Assembly (NCBI GenBank): GCA_046329435.1
Contig: JAXLUR010000012.1
Span: 61,999 to 125,998 of the forward strand
Source: M3007 sp046329435
Lineage (GTDB): Bacteria; Bacteroidota; Bacteroidia; Chitinophagales; Saprospiraceae
Direction of reading: 5' to 3'
Length of the DNA stretch: 64,000 bases
The stretch's first letter is position 1. Each line of letters starts with the position of its first letter. The translations under genes and the position numbers were made by a program. Below the pieces are notes generated by a model. That model was not told where the DNA came from, did not search any database, and worked only from the letters and a program-made list of their open reading frames with translations. This document shows positions 8,652 to 16,686 of this stretch, one piece after another.

Positions 8652-9242
8652 TCATTCCCTGGCATTCCCGCCCGTGAACGAGTACCCGATGGCAAAAGAC
8701 CACCACCATTTGCGGTTGTACTGCCAGTCGTCGCCCACCCCGCTGGCGTAATCCTTGCCGAATACCAGCCCGATGTTGCAATCGCCCAGTTGCAGGATCA
8801 GGCCGCTGCCCCAGGTGATACCCGGGACCACGTCGCCGGCAGCCTGCTCCAGGTCGAGTGTCGAGTGGTCGTTTTCGAGATTGATGAAGGTAAGGCCGGC
8901 GGCCAGGGGGACCAGAAGGCGGTAATTTCGTTTTTCCGACAATTTTTTTTGGGCGCCGATATAACCGCCGATGGTCACGTCGGTGGTCAGCCGGAATGTG
9001 TGTTTCTCTGTTTCTTTGCGGATCTTGAAGGGAAGCGTCAGTTGTCCGCCGTTGAAATCCCAGTTTTGCAGCAATTCATTGTGCGAAGTAGTCGGTCGGA
9101 CGGCGGTATGGGTTTCTTTTGTCGAATCAGGCGCCTTGCCCGGAGTTGGCGGCGTCTCACAGTTTTGGCTGAAAACTGATGGATCGACGTGTAAAAAAAA
9201 GCCTGAAAAGGCCAGACTGCGGAGGAAATTCTGAGGTTTCAT
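8652..9242 (-). CDS. Exported protein of unknown function, probable outer-membrane beta-barrel
   Basis: A 196 aa protein with an N-terminal hydrophobic stretch followed by SVFSQ, consistent with a signal peptide. After a Pro/Thr-rich linker, residues ~60-190 show alternating amphipathic strands (GGQLTLPFKI, FRLTTDVTIGGYIG, YRLLVPLAAGLTFINL, GLILQLGDCNIGLVFG) ending in an aromatic strand (WWWSFAIGYSFTG), as in small outer-membrane barrels. I do not recognise a named family. It is convergent with the heptapeptide-repeat gene. The upstream AT-rich 145-bp gap separates it from holA, which is divergent. Confidence 0.65.
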   Translation of the reverse strand: MKPQNFLRSLAFSGFFLHVDPSVFSQNCETPPTPGKAPDSTKETHTAVRPTTSHNELLQNWDFNGGQLTLPFKIRKETEKHTFRLTTDVTIGGYIGAQKKLSEKRNYRLLVPLAAGLTFINLENDHSTLDLEQAAGDVVPGITWGSGLILQLGDCNIGLVFGKDYASGVGDDWQYNRKWWWSFAIGYSFTGGNARE

Positions 9243-9387
9243 GATTGTACGGCTTTATGTTACACGATAACGAATCATACTGATGATTAAATTTATCTTA
9301 ACTACATATTTACGATAAAATATTTTTTACACGCCCCCAAACGCGGTCTTACAGCATGTAGGGCATCCCTTATCTTCGCCCCAGACC

Positions 9388-10413
9388 ATGACGATCAACG
9401 ACCTTCTTCGCGACATACGGGCCGGCAAGTTTGCCCCGATCTACTTTTTGCATGGCGAGGAGCCCTTTTTCATCGACCAGGTGGCCGATGCCATTGAGGC
9501 GCGCGCCTTGCCCGAAGCGGAGAAAAGTTTCAACCAGACGGTTTTGTACGGCAAAGACGTGGATGCCATCAGCCTGCTCGATTACCTGCGTCGTTACCCC
9601 ATGATGAGCGAGCGACAGGTCATCATTCTGCGCGAAGCGCAGGAAATGAAGGGCATCGGCGAATTGCTGGGCTACGTGGAAAACCCCATGCCGACCACCC
9701 TTTTTGTGCTCTGTTTCAAGCATAAAAAATACGACCTCAACACCAAACTCGGCAAAGCCCTGAAAGCGCAGGCCGTGGTTTTTGAAAGCAAAAAACTGTA
9801 CGACAACCAGGTGCCCGACTGGATTGCAACCTATTGCAAGGAGAACAAAATCGGCATCGAGCCTGCCGCGGCAGCCCTGCTGGCCGATTACCTCGGGACG
9901 GATCTCGCCAAAGTGGCCAACGAACTCGACAAACTGGCGCTCAACCTGCCGGCAGGCGCAACCGTGACCCCTCATCACGTGCAGGAATACGTCGGCATCA
10001 GCAAGGACTACAATGTTTTCGAACTGCAAAAAGCGCTGGCCATCAAAGACTTGCCCAAAGTAGCCCGCATCGAACAGTATTTCGCCGCCAACATCCGTCG
10101 CAACCCCTTTATCGTCGTACTGTCGAGCCTGCACAGTTTTTTTGCCAAGGTGTATGCCCTGCATTTTGTCAAAAACGCGCCCGAAGCTGAACAATTAAAG
10201 ACGCTGGATTTGCGATCGGAATGGTTTTTGAAAGACTATAAAATCGCCGCCCAACACTATTCCCTGGAAAAAACCATCGCCATTCTTGGTTGGCTTCGCG
10301 ATTATGACCTGCGTGCAAAAGGCGTATATCCGGAAGAACCCAGCCCCGACAACAGCGACAACACCGACGAAACGCAACTGATGCGGGAGCTTTTCTGGAA
10401 AATCCTGCATTAG
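9388..10413 (+). CDS. holA: DNA polymerase III subunit delta
   Basis: A 341 aa clamp-loader subunit, the usual length for HolA. The N-terminal domain shows the conserved IYFLHGEEPFFIDQVADAI opening, then RRYPMMSERQVIILREA and the segment PTTLFVLCFKHKKYD typical of the family. The C-terminal collar domain contains NPFIVVLSSLHSFFAKVY. Delta opens the beta sliding clamp during replication. The ATG at 9388 directly precedes the conserved N terminus. A TATCTTCG element at 9371-9378 resembles the Bacteroidota -7 box but lies so close that a leader would be almost absent, so the true promoter is uncertain. Confidence 0.93.
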   Translation: MTINDLLRDIRAGKFAPIYFLHGEEPFFIDQVADAIEARALPEAEKSFNQTVLYGKDVDAISLLDYLRRYPMMSERQVIILREAQEMKGIGELLGYVENPMPTTLFVLCFKHKKYDLNTKLGKALKAQAVVFESKKLYDNQVPDWIATYCKENKIGIEPAAAALLADYLGTDLAKVANELDKLALNLPAGATVTPHHVQEYVGISKDYNVFELQKALAIKDLPKVARIEQYFAANIRRNPFIVVLSSLHSFFAKVYALHFVKNAPEAEQLKTLDLRSEWFLKDYKIAAQHYSLEKTIAILGWLRDYDLRAKGVYPEEPSPDNSDNTDETQLMRELFWKILH

Positions 10414-10564
10414 AAAAACGGTTGGAGCAGCGACCAACAACATGCCTGGCAGGCATATGTTATGAGCAGGATTGTCCATCTTTTATGTCCGGATTCATAG
10501 CACTTAATGCAACAATTTAACTAACATCGCAGTTCCAACTGAATTATACTGCCAACATCGCTTT

Positions 10565-11749
10565 ATGAGAACACTCGCTACCTACACCGTCGCCGCAGGA
10601 GATACCCTGTACGGCATCGCCCGCCGGTTCGGCATGAGCGTGACGGAACTCCAGAACCTCAACAGCCTCAGCAGCAGCAGCCTGAGTATCGGTCAGAAAC
10701 TCAAGGTTTGGGTCGACTCGGGCGGCACCACGCCTTCTGCTCCCACGCCTCCCGCACCAACCATACCGAGCACTCCGAGTACACCTCCCGCTCCCCCGTC
10801 CTCCGGCAACTGGGGCGGCTCGGACTATCGATCCGCCCGCCAGCAGTTTGCGCTCGACGTACGCCAGGATGCCGGCTTCAAACGCTACTTCCTGACCGTC
10901 CCCCTGCTCAACGGCAGCTCGGTCGTGGCCAATATGCGCGACAACCTGACCAACTCGCGCTACATGGTGTACCCCAATGGCATCCTGTACGCCGGGCAAT
11001 CCACACTGACCCTCGATATCAACTCCGTTCAATCGGTCGGACTCAGCTGGGCGCAGGCCAAAGCCTTGCAATACGTATCGACGCACGAAGGCAAGTTCGA
11101 CGCGATCAACAGTTACGACAAAGCCATTTTTTCCTACGGATTTATCCAGTTTACAGGCTCCTCGGCGGTTGGCGCCAGCCTCAACCGCTTGCTCGTCAGC
11201 ATGGAACTCAATGCCCCCAGTCAGTTCGCCCGCGTTTTTCAGCGGGTCGGCATCGATACGGAAGGGGGAAATGTTACCGTGCTCGACGATTACGGCAGAA
11301 AGCGATATGGCGACGACGCCTGGCTGTACATTCAGGGCAATCCGCGCTTGTACGGTGCATTTATTCAGGCTGGCTTCGACCCTACCCTTGTGCGCGAACA
11401 ACTGCGCATGGCAAATACGCTGTACGTACAACCTGCCCTCAATTACAAACTTGACCTCAATGTCGCCGGCATCCGCATCCAGGTGCCCCGCCTGAGCGAC
11501 ATCCTCACATCGGAAGCCATGCTGACCATCGTTATCGCGCTGGCGGTCAACCAGGGCAACGGCGGCATGAGCCGGATCGTCAGCGAAGCCGTGTCGCAGG
11601 TAGCCGCCCAAATGCGGCTGACTTCACTCGCCGCCCTCGGGCAAATCAACGAGCGCCAGGTGGCCCAGACCATCGCCGATACCACCATCGACGACCGAGT
11701 GCGCAACCGCGCAGTAGGCGTGCTCAACTCGGGTATGAGTTTTGCCTGA
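10565..11749 (+). CDS. LysM protein with lysozyme-like C-terminal domain, no signal peptide
   Basis: A 394 aa protein. Residues 5-50 form a LysM repeat (YTVAAGDTLYGIARRFGMSV ... IGQKLKVWV) that would bind N-acetylglucosamine polymers. Residues 53-85 are a Pro/Thr/Ser linker. The rest is a globular domain in which STHEGKFDAINSYDKAIFSYGFIQF resembles the catalytic-Glu region of lysozyme or transglycosylase-like folds, with Glu175 as the candidate acid. There is no Sec signal at the N terminus, because LysM starts immediately. It could therefore be an intracellular effector exported by another route or a phage-derived lysin. I do not recognise a specific family. It converges on murI. Confidence 0.7.
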   Translation: MRTLATYTVAAGDTLYGIARRFGMSVTELQNLNSLSSSSLSIGQKLKVWVDSGGTTPSAPTPPAPTIPSTPSTPPAPPSSGNWGGSDYRSARQQFALDVRQDAGFKRYFLTVPLLNGSSVVANMRDNLTNSRYMVYPNGILYAGQSTLTLDINSVQSVGLSWAQAKALQYVSTHEGKFDAINSYDKAIFSYGFIQFTGSSAVGASLNRLLVSMELNAPSQFARVFQRVGIDTEGGNVTVLDDYGRKRYGDDAWLYIQGNPRLYGAFIQAGFDPTLVREQLRMANTLYVQPALNYKLDLNVAGIRIQVPRLSDILTSEAMLTIVIALAVNQGNGGMSRIVSEAVSQVAAQMRLTSLAALGQINERQVAQTIADTTIDDRVRNRAVGVLNSGMSFA

Positions 11750-11755
11750 AATGCC

Positions 11756-11796
11756 GACAGATTTCGGGCGGGGTCGCCCCCTGCCCGAAACTTGTC
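11756..11796. terminator. Hairpin between LysM gene and murI
   Basis: Arms 11756-11769 and 11783-11796 pair with 12 of 14 matches, and inner GGGG/CCCC bases extend the stem. It sits between convergent genes and touches the murI stop codon. A T-run is lacking, so termination is inferred from position and stem strength only. Confidence 0.5.
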
Positions 11797-12553
11797 AGTC
11801 CTTCAACAAATCGAGGTATTTCTGAAAATATGACGCTTCGGCCGGCCGGCCGGAGATGAACCACCGAACGGCCGTATCGCCGTGTTCGGCGGGGCGTTTC
11901 AACTGGTTCACAAGGTTATTGATCGTGCCGCGATTGCCGTCGAGTATCTGCACATGTGCGGGCAAGACCTCTCGGAAGGCCTTTTTGAAAAAAATAAAAT
12001 GGGTGCAGCCGAGTACGATGGCGCCGTAGGCGTCGAGGTCGAAGGCGCCCAGTTTTTGCCGCAGGTAAGGCACGATGACATCATCGGAAAATTCGAAGCG
12101 TTCGGCCCAGGCGACCAGTTCCTGCAGAGGCAGGTAATCGACCCGCTGGTGGGTATCGACACGTGCCACGAGGTGGTGAAACTTTTCTTCCCGAAGGGTC
12201 AGTTCTGTGGCCACCACCAGCACCCGTTTGTCGGGGCCGGTTGCGCCGACAGCCGGTTTGACGGCCGGCTCCATACCGATAACCGGAAAGGCATAACGCT
12301 GTCGCGCATCGACAATTGCGGCGCTGGTTGCTGTATTGCAGGCCACCACAATGGCTTGCGGATCGAACCCGGCGAGGAAATCGAGGGCCTGGAGCAGCAA
12401 ATCGCGTACCTCCGCTCTGGAGCGCACCCCGTAGGGGGCGTTGTCGCTGTCGGCAAAGTAGAGGTAATGTTCGTGCGGCAACAGCTGCAATGCTTCATGT
12501 AAAACAGAGAGCCCGCCGATGCCGGAGTCGAAAAAGCCGATGGGCTGTTGCAC
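11795..12553 (-). CDS. murI: Glutamate racemase
   Basis: A 252 aa enzyme converting L- to D-glutamate for peptidoglycan. It shows the family signatures IGFFDSGIGGLSVL (Asp9), the first catalytic cysteine in VVACNTATSAA (Cys72), and the second in VLGCTHFIFF (Cys183). Length is slightly under the usual 260-270 aa but all motifs are present. It starts only 6 bp after the stop of the upstream ompH gene, so the two are almost certainly co-transcribed, a common Bacteroidota arrangement linking envelope chaperone and cell-wall genes. Confidence 0.95.
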   Translation of the reverse strand: MQQPIGFFDSGIGGLSVLHEALQLLPHEHYLYFADSDNAPYGVRSRAEVRDLLLQALDFLAGFDPQAIVVACNTATSAAIVDARQRYAFPVIGMEPAVKPAVGATGPDKRVLVVATELTLREEKFHHLVARVDTHQRVDYLPLQELVAWAERFEFSDDVIVPYLRQKLGAFDLDAYGAIVLGCTHFIFFKKAFREVLPAHVQILDGNRGTINNLVNQLKRPAEHGDTAVRWFISGRPAEASYFQKYLDLLKD

Positions 12554-12559
12554 GGAAGA

Positions 12560-13066
12560 TCAGTGGGCTAATTTGGCCTTTACAAGCGGCGTGACGTCGA
12601 GCGATTCGTCGGCGTAAATCAGAATGGAAGAAGCCTGGTCGAACACCATGGTGAAACCTTGCTCATTGGCAACGTCTTTCATGGCCTGGTTGACGCGTTC
12701 GAGGATCGGGTTGTACAATTTCTGGCGTTTTTCGGCCAATTGGCGATACACATCCTGCTGGTAGGCCTCTAATTTGGCCTGTTCTTCCTGCAAGGTTGCT
12801 GTTTGCGCATCGTAGTCTTTGGGCGAGATGAGGCCGTTTTCTTTTTTGCGATCCAGTTCGGCCGCGCTATCCTGCAATTGTTTGAGCATTTCCTGGCCGC
12901 GTTTGTTGAGTTGGGTCTGGAAAGCCTGCAGATCACTGTCAGCCTGCTTGACTTCGGGCAGTTCGGCGAGCAGCGACAGGGAGTTGCAATAGCCGAATTT
13001 TTGTGCGAACGTCGAAACGCTCAGGGTAAGGAGGAGACTCAGGGTCAGAACAATCGTTTTCTTCAT
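12560..13066 (-). CDS. OmpH/Skp family periplasmic chaperone (copy nearer murI)
   Basis: A 168 aa OmpH family protein with a signal peptide (MKKTIVLTLSLLLTLSVSTFA) cleaved near residue 21. A long charged coiled coil follows (about residues 40-115), then a C-terminal segment (VANEQGFTMVFDQASSILIYADESLDVTPLV) typical of Skp-like proteins in Bacteroidota. Skp binds unfolded outer-membrane proteins in the periplasm as a trimer. The start at 13066 is chosen for the signal peptide. CAAAGGTA at 13087-13094 reads TACCTTTG on the minus strand, a good -7 element just upstream. Confidence 0.9.
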   Translation of the reverse strand: MKKTIVLTLSLLLTLSVSTFAQKFGYCNSLSLLAELPEVKQADSDLQAFQTQLNKRGQEMLKQLQDSAAELDRKKENGLISPKDYDAQTATLQEEQAKLEAYQQDVYRQLAEKRQKLYNPILERVNQAMKDVANEQGFTMVFDQASSILIYADESLDVTPLVKAKLAH

Positions 13067-13120
13067 GTCAGATGTTGAATTTACCGCAAAGGTAATCAAA
13101 GTTGACGGCGGGCGGAGGGT

Positions 13121-13167
13121 GCGGGCAGTAATTTGACCGCCTTGCCGGGCGCCGCATTACTGCCCGC
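13121..13167. promoter_or_regulatory. Perfect 12-bp inverted repeat between the two ompH genes
   Basis: GCGGGCAGTAAT (13121-13132) pairs perfectly with ATTACTGCCCGC (13156-13167) around a 23-nt GC-rich loop. Both flanking genes run leftward, so this lies after the first ompH stop and before the second ompH promoter. It could be a terminator without a T-run or a regulator of relative expression. Confidence 0.55.
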
Positions 13168-13183
13168 CGCAACCGTCAGTCGT

Positions 13184-13696
13184 TTACTTTTTCAGGAGGG
13201 CCTTGATGTCTTCAGTTTTGTCATAGCGTTTGTCGGCATACAACATGCCGGAAGCGCTGCCCTTGTCGAAGATAAAATCGAAGCCTTTGTCCTGGGCGTA
13301 TTTTTCAATGGTGGAATACACGCGGTCCTGAATGGGTTTGACCAGTTCTTCGCGTTTTTTGAACAGGGCGCCTTCGGGGCCGAATTTCTGGCGCTGGAGT
13401 TCGCGCACTTCTTTTTCCTTGGCCACGATTTCGTCTTCGCGCTGTTTTTTCATGTCCTCGCTAAGCAGTACCTGTTCGGCCTGAAACTTGCTGTACATGC
13501 CCTTGATTTTATCCTGCTCCTGGGCGATTTCCTGGCGCCACTGGGTAGCGATCTTGTCGAGTTGCTCCTGGGCTTTCTGGTAATCGGGCAGGCTTTCCAG
13601 GACAGCGGTTACGTCAACATATGCGATGCGCTGCGCAGTAGTAATTCCGGTCAGCAACAGGGAGAACAAGGCCGTCGAAAGGATTTTCTTGATCAT
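13184..13696 (-). CDS. OmpH/Skp family periplasmic chaperone (upstream copy)
   Basis: A 170 aa paralogue of the next ompH gene. The signal peptide (MIKKILSTALFSLLLTGITTAQ) precedes the conserved RIAYVDVTAVLESLPDYQKA start of the mature OmpH domain. A long Lys/Glu-rich coiled coil (about residues 45-120) and the C-terminal DKGFDFIFDKGSASGMLYAD segment complete the family pattern. The ATG at 13696 is chosen for the signal peptide. CAAAAGTA at 13760-13767 gives TACTTTTG on the minus strand, a matching -7 promoter element. Tandem ompH genes are usual in Bacteroidota, frequently downstream of bamA, which is not seen here. Confidence 0.92.
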   Translation of the reverse strand: MIKKILSTALFSLLLTGITTAQRIAYVDVTAVLESLPDYQKAQEQLDKIATQWRQEIAQEQDKIKGMYSKFQAEQVLLSEDMKKQREDEIVAKEKEVRELQRQKFGPEGALFKKREELVKPIQDRVYSTIEKYAQDKGFDFIFDKGSASGMLYADKRYDKTEDIKALLKK

Positions 13697-14050
13697 GGTG
13701 GGTCTTAATATTTGAATGGATAAATGAATGTGCAATCTCGGATGGCCGGATTTTTGCGTCAAAAGTAGGGGGTTTTACAATGAATCGCGGCCTTCTGACG
13801 AAAACGCAGCCCTCGGAGTTGCCTCCAGATTTTAACATTTTTTGCCAAACAAAACCTAACTGCCTGTCGTGCAAAACCTTGTGCAACAGCCTTCTGTCAC
13901 GCCGGCGGGGTATTTAACCCCTGTTTAACCTGTTTTTAAAAGGGCCTTAACCGCCTTTGCGCGCAACGGCGCTTTGCGCGCCGAACATCGTAATTTCGCC
14001 GCCCGCATTTATCCCTGCTTTTTTCACCACACCCAACATCACCCCGCGCC
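13697..14050. other. Divergent intergenic region between ompH and hutH
   Basis: These 354 bases separate divergent genes and hold no credible ORF. The left part carries the ompH -7 element (13760-13767). The right part has TAATTTCG at 13991-13998, a near-match to TAnnTTTG that could serve hutH, and a short hairpin with 8-bp arms GCGCGCAA (13959-13966) and TTGCGCGC (13974-13981) just upstream of it. Confidence 0.5.
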
Positions 14051-15541
14051 GTGCATTACATACAGCCCGACCTGATCTCCCTCGAAACCATCGATCAAAT
14101 CATGCGGCAGCGCCTGCCCATCGCACTCTCCGACGACGCGGTCCGGCGCATTACGCATTGCCGCGAATATCTCGACCACAAGATCGGCGCCAACGACGAG
14201 TTGTTTTATGGCATCAATACTGGTTTCGGCTCGCTCTGCGACGTTCGAATTCCTGAAGAGGAGATCGGCCAGTTGCAGCACAACCTGGTCATGTCGCACG
14301 CGGCCGGCGCCGGCGACCTCGTGCCCGAGGAGATTGTGCGGATCATGCTGTTGCTCAAAATTCAAAGCCTTTCACAGGGCTTTTCGGCCGTCAGGGTCAA
14401 AGTAGTGGAGCGGCTGACCGATTTTTTCAATGCGGGCATCATCCCCGTCATTTTCGAACTGGGCTCGCTCGGCGCCTCGGGCGACCTGGCGCCGCTGGCG
14501 CATTTGTCGCTGCCCCTGGTCGGCCTCGGTGAAGTGTGGTTTGAAGGCCGGCGCCTGCGGGCCGACGCTGTGTTGCAACAACATGACCTGACGCCCCTGC
14601 AATTCAAGGCCAAGGAAGCGCTGGCGCTGCTCAATGGCACCCAGTTTTCCTCGGCTTATGCCGTCTGGTGCCTGTTGCAAAGCCGCCGGCTGGCCCAACT
14701 GGCCGATTTCAACGCCGCGCTCGGCTACGACGCCTTCAACTGCCGATTGTCGCCCCTCGACCACAATATCCACCGCATCCGACCGCATCAGGGACAGATC
14801 GCGGTTGCCGGGCGGCTGCGCAACTGGCTGGCCGACAGCCAGATCGCCGCTGCCCCCAAAACCAGCGTGCAAGACCCCTACGCGTTCCGCTGCGTCCCGC
14901 AGGTGCATGGCGCCTCGCACGACGCCCTCGCATTTATCGAAAAAACGGTGCTGACCGAGATCAACTCGGTAACCGACAACCCGAATGTGTTCCCCGATCA
15001 GGACCTGATCCTGTCGGGCGGCAACTTCCATGCGCAACCGCTCGCGCTTCCGCTCGACTATCTGGCGCTGGCCCTTTCCGAACTGGGCAGCATCGCCGAA
15101 CGGCGGATCTATCAAATGATCGGTGGGCAAAGAGGCCTGCCGGCGTTTCTGACCGCCGACCCCGGCCTGCATTCGGGTATGATGATCGCTCAATACACTG
15201 CCGCGGCGATCGTCAGTCAGAACAAAACGCTCTGCACCCCGGCCTCGGCCGACAGTATAGTGAGTTGCAACGGACAGGAAGACCACGTGTCCATGGCTGC
15301 CAATGCCGCAACCAAGGTCCGCCGCGTCGTGCTCAATCTGGAAAGACTGCTGGCCATCGAGTTCATGGTCAGCATGCAGGCGCTCGAATTCAGAAGGCCC
15401 CTGCGCTCATCCGCCCCGATCGAGGCCGCACATACCGCCTATCGCGAACAGGTTGCGCGGCTCGACGGCGACCGGATACTCAGCGACGACATTGAAAAAA
15501 CCATTCAGTTTTTGCGGGAAGATCACTCCTTTTTGCGGTAA
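14051..15541 (+). CDS. hutH: Histidine ammonia-lyase
   Basis: A 496 aa aromatic amino-acid lyase. The Ala142-Ser143-Gly144 triad in LGSLGASGDLAPLAHL forms the MIO electrophile, at the same position as in characterised HutH. Tyr53 (FYGINTGFG) and the conserved region NPNVFPDQDLILSGGNFH are present. It deaminates histidine to urocanate, the first step of histidine use. The start is a GTG at 14051, since no ATG occurs before the conserved N-terminal region. No other hut genes are next to it. Its last 19 bp overlap the convergent lipoprotein gene. Confidence 0.93.
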   Translation: MHYIQPDLISLETIDQIMRQRLPIALSDDAVRRITHCREYLDHKIGANDELFYGINTGFGSLCDVRIPEEEIGQLQHNLVMSHAAGAGDLVPEEIVRIMLLLKIQSLSQGFSAVRVKVVERLTDFFNAGIIPVIFELGSLGASGDLAPLAHLSLPLVGLGEVWFEGRRLRADAVLQQHDLTPLQFKAKEALALLNGTQFSSAYAVWCLLQSRRLAQLADFNAALGYDAFNCRLSPLDHNIHRIRPHQGQIAVAGRLRNWLADSQIAAAPKTSVQDPYAFRCVPQVHGASHDALAFIEKTVLTEINSVTDNPNVFPDQDLILSGGNFHAQPLALPLDYLALALSELGSIAERRIYQMIGGQRGLPAFLTADPGLHSGMMIAQYTAAAIVSQNKTLCTPASADSIVSCNGQEDHVSMAANAATKVRRVVLNLERLLAIEFMVSMQALEFRRPLRSSAPIEAAHTAYREQVARLDGDRILSDDIEKTIQFLREDHSFLR

Positions 15542-16422
15542 TCCGCTTTGAGGAGACTCACGGTGACGTCGCCCGACCGATGCGCCAAACCGGCCAGTTC
15601 GCGGCCGATCATAGCCTCCCAATCGGCCAGCACGGCTTCCGAATAATTACTTCGTTGCCAGGCGGCGTCAAATTCGGCCGCGCGTTGCTGCCAGGCGTGT
15701 TCCGCTTCGGCCATGCGCGTTTTGGCCTGCCCCGTCATGGCGCGGAGGTCGGGCGCCAGGGCGACCAGTTCGTTTTTGAAGCGGCGCGCCGACAGTTCGG
15801 CGAGGTTGAAATGAAGTTGTGCGCGTCGCAGATAGAGCGATGACGAAGCGCCCCCCGAAGGCGTCCAGGTGCTGTCGGCCAGGAAATAGGTCTGGGTGCG
15901 CACGGTGAATTCGTTGAAAAAATCGCCCAGAAGCCGGTATTTCAGGACACAACTGACCGGCGGCAGCCCCGACACGCCCATTCGCGCAGGGCCGCGCAGA
16001 TCGCCCGGCAGCAGAGGACGAACCGTGTCCCAGCGAATCCTGGATTCCAGTCCTTCGAGGCTGGGCGCCGCGTAAACCTCCGCATAAATTCGGCTGCAAC
16101 TCGACCCTGTCTGCGACGGCAGATCGTGCTCCACAATGACCATCACGTTGCCGCCGAGTTTCATTGCCTTGTTGCGCGCGCGCTCCACCACTTCCGGGTA
16201 TTCGCAGTCGCGCGACCAGCCGCGATCCTTTATCCGGATGCCGGCCAGGTGGCGAAGGTTGAGCCCTGCAGGCCGGTTCTGCAGTTCGTTTTGCTCCAGA
16301 ACGGCTGCGTAAGACACGGTATCCAGTCCTGTGACGACGTGCCGGGGAACGGTTTTGAGCGGCGGTTGGCAAGCCGCCAGCAGCAGGAAAAGCAAGAGGC
16401 CCAGGGGAATAATATTTTTCAT
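15523..16422 (-). CDS. Lipoprotein of unknown function
   Basis: A 299 aa protein with a canonical lipoprotein signal (LGLLLFLLLAAC, Cys18). The central part contains KAMKLGGNVMVIVEHDLPSQ, reminiscent of small lipoproteins with a YbjQ-like or DUF4156-like fold, in which a Cys pair (SRDCEYPEV and GSSCSRIYAEVY) flanks a hydrophobic strand. The C-terminal half is helical and charged. Function is not assignable. It overlaps the hutH 3' end by 19 bp on the opposite strand. The upstream gap to the DUF1653 gene is only 30 AT-rich bases. Confidence 0.65.
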   Translation of the reverse strand: MKNIIPLGLLLFLLLAACQPPLKTVPRHVVTGLDTVSYAAVLEQNELQNRPAGLNLRHLAGIRIKDRGWSRDCEYPEVVERARNKAMKLGGNVMVIVEHDLPSQTGSSCSRIYAEVYAAPSLEGLESRIRWDTVRPLLPGDLRGPARMGVSGLPPVSCVLKYRLLGDFFNEFTVRTQTYFLADSTWTPSGGASSSLYLRRAQLHFNLAELSARRFKNELVALAPDLRAMTGQAKTRMAEAEHAWQQRAAEFDAAWQRSNYSEAVLADWEAMIGRELAGLAHRSGDVTVSLLKADYRKKE

Positions 16423-16452
16423 AATTTATTTATTTTCAATTTTTTATAAAAA

Positions 16453-16686
16453 TTAGTGCTCGGGTATCTCGTCGCCGACATATTCAAAACGGCGACAAAT
16501 TCCCTCCGCTGTTTTTACCATTTCAAAAAACATCGCTTTGGGCCGCACCCACCAGCCGAACGCCCCGTACAGCGCCTGGTAAACAACCATTTCTTCTTCC
16601 GTTTCGGAATGCCGGGCAAAGCCCAGCACGCGGTAAAAACGGCCTTTGTAGTGGCGGTAAACGCCGGTTTGCAACTGATTTGTCAT
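16453..16686 (-). CDS. DUF1653 small protein
   Basis: A 77 aa protein matching the DUF1653 pattern: GVYRHYKGRFYRVLGFARHS, then MVVYQALYG and a terminal WVRPKAMFFEMV. These SH3-like single domains are widespread, and their role is unknown. The start ATG at 16686 overlaps the nnr stop codon (ATGA), so translation is likely coupled to the NAD(P)HX repair enzyme. A longer open frame exists upstream, but it is only the out-of-frame shadow of nnr. Confidence 0.88.
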   Translation of the reverse strand: MTNQLQTGVYRHYKGRFYRVLGFARHSETEEEMVVYQALYGAFGWWVRPKAMFFEMVKTAEGICRRFEYVGDEIPEH

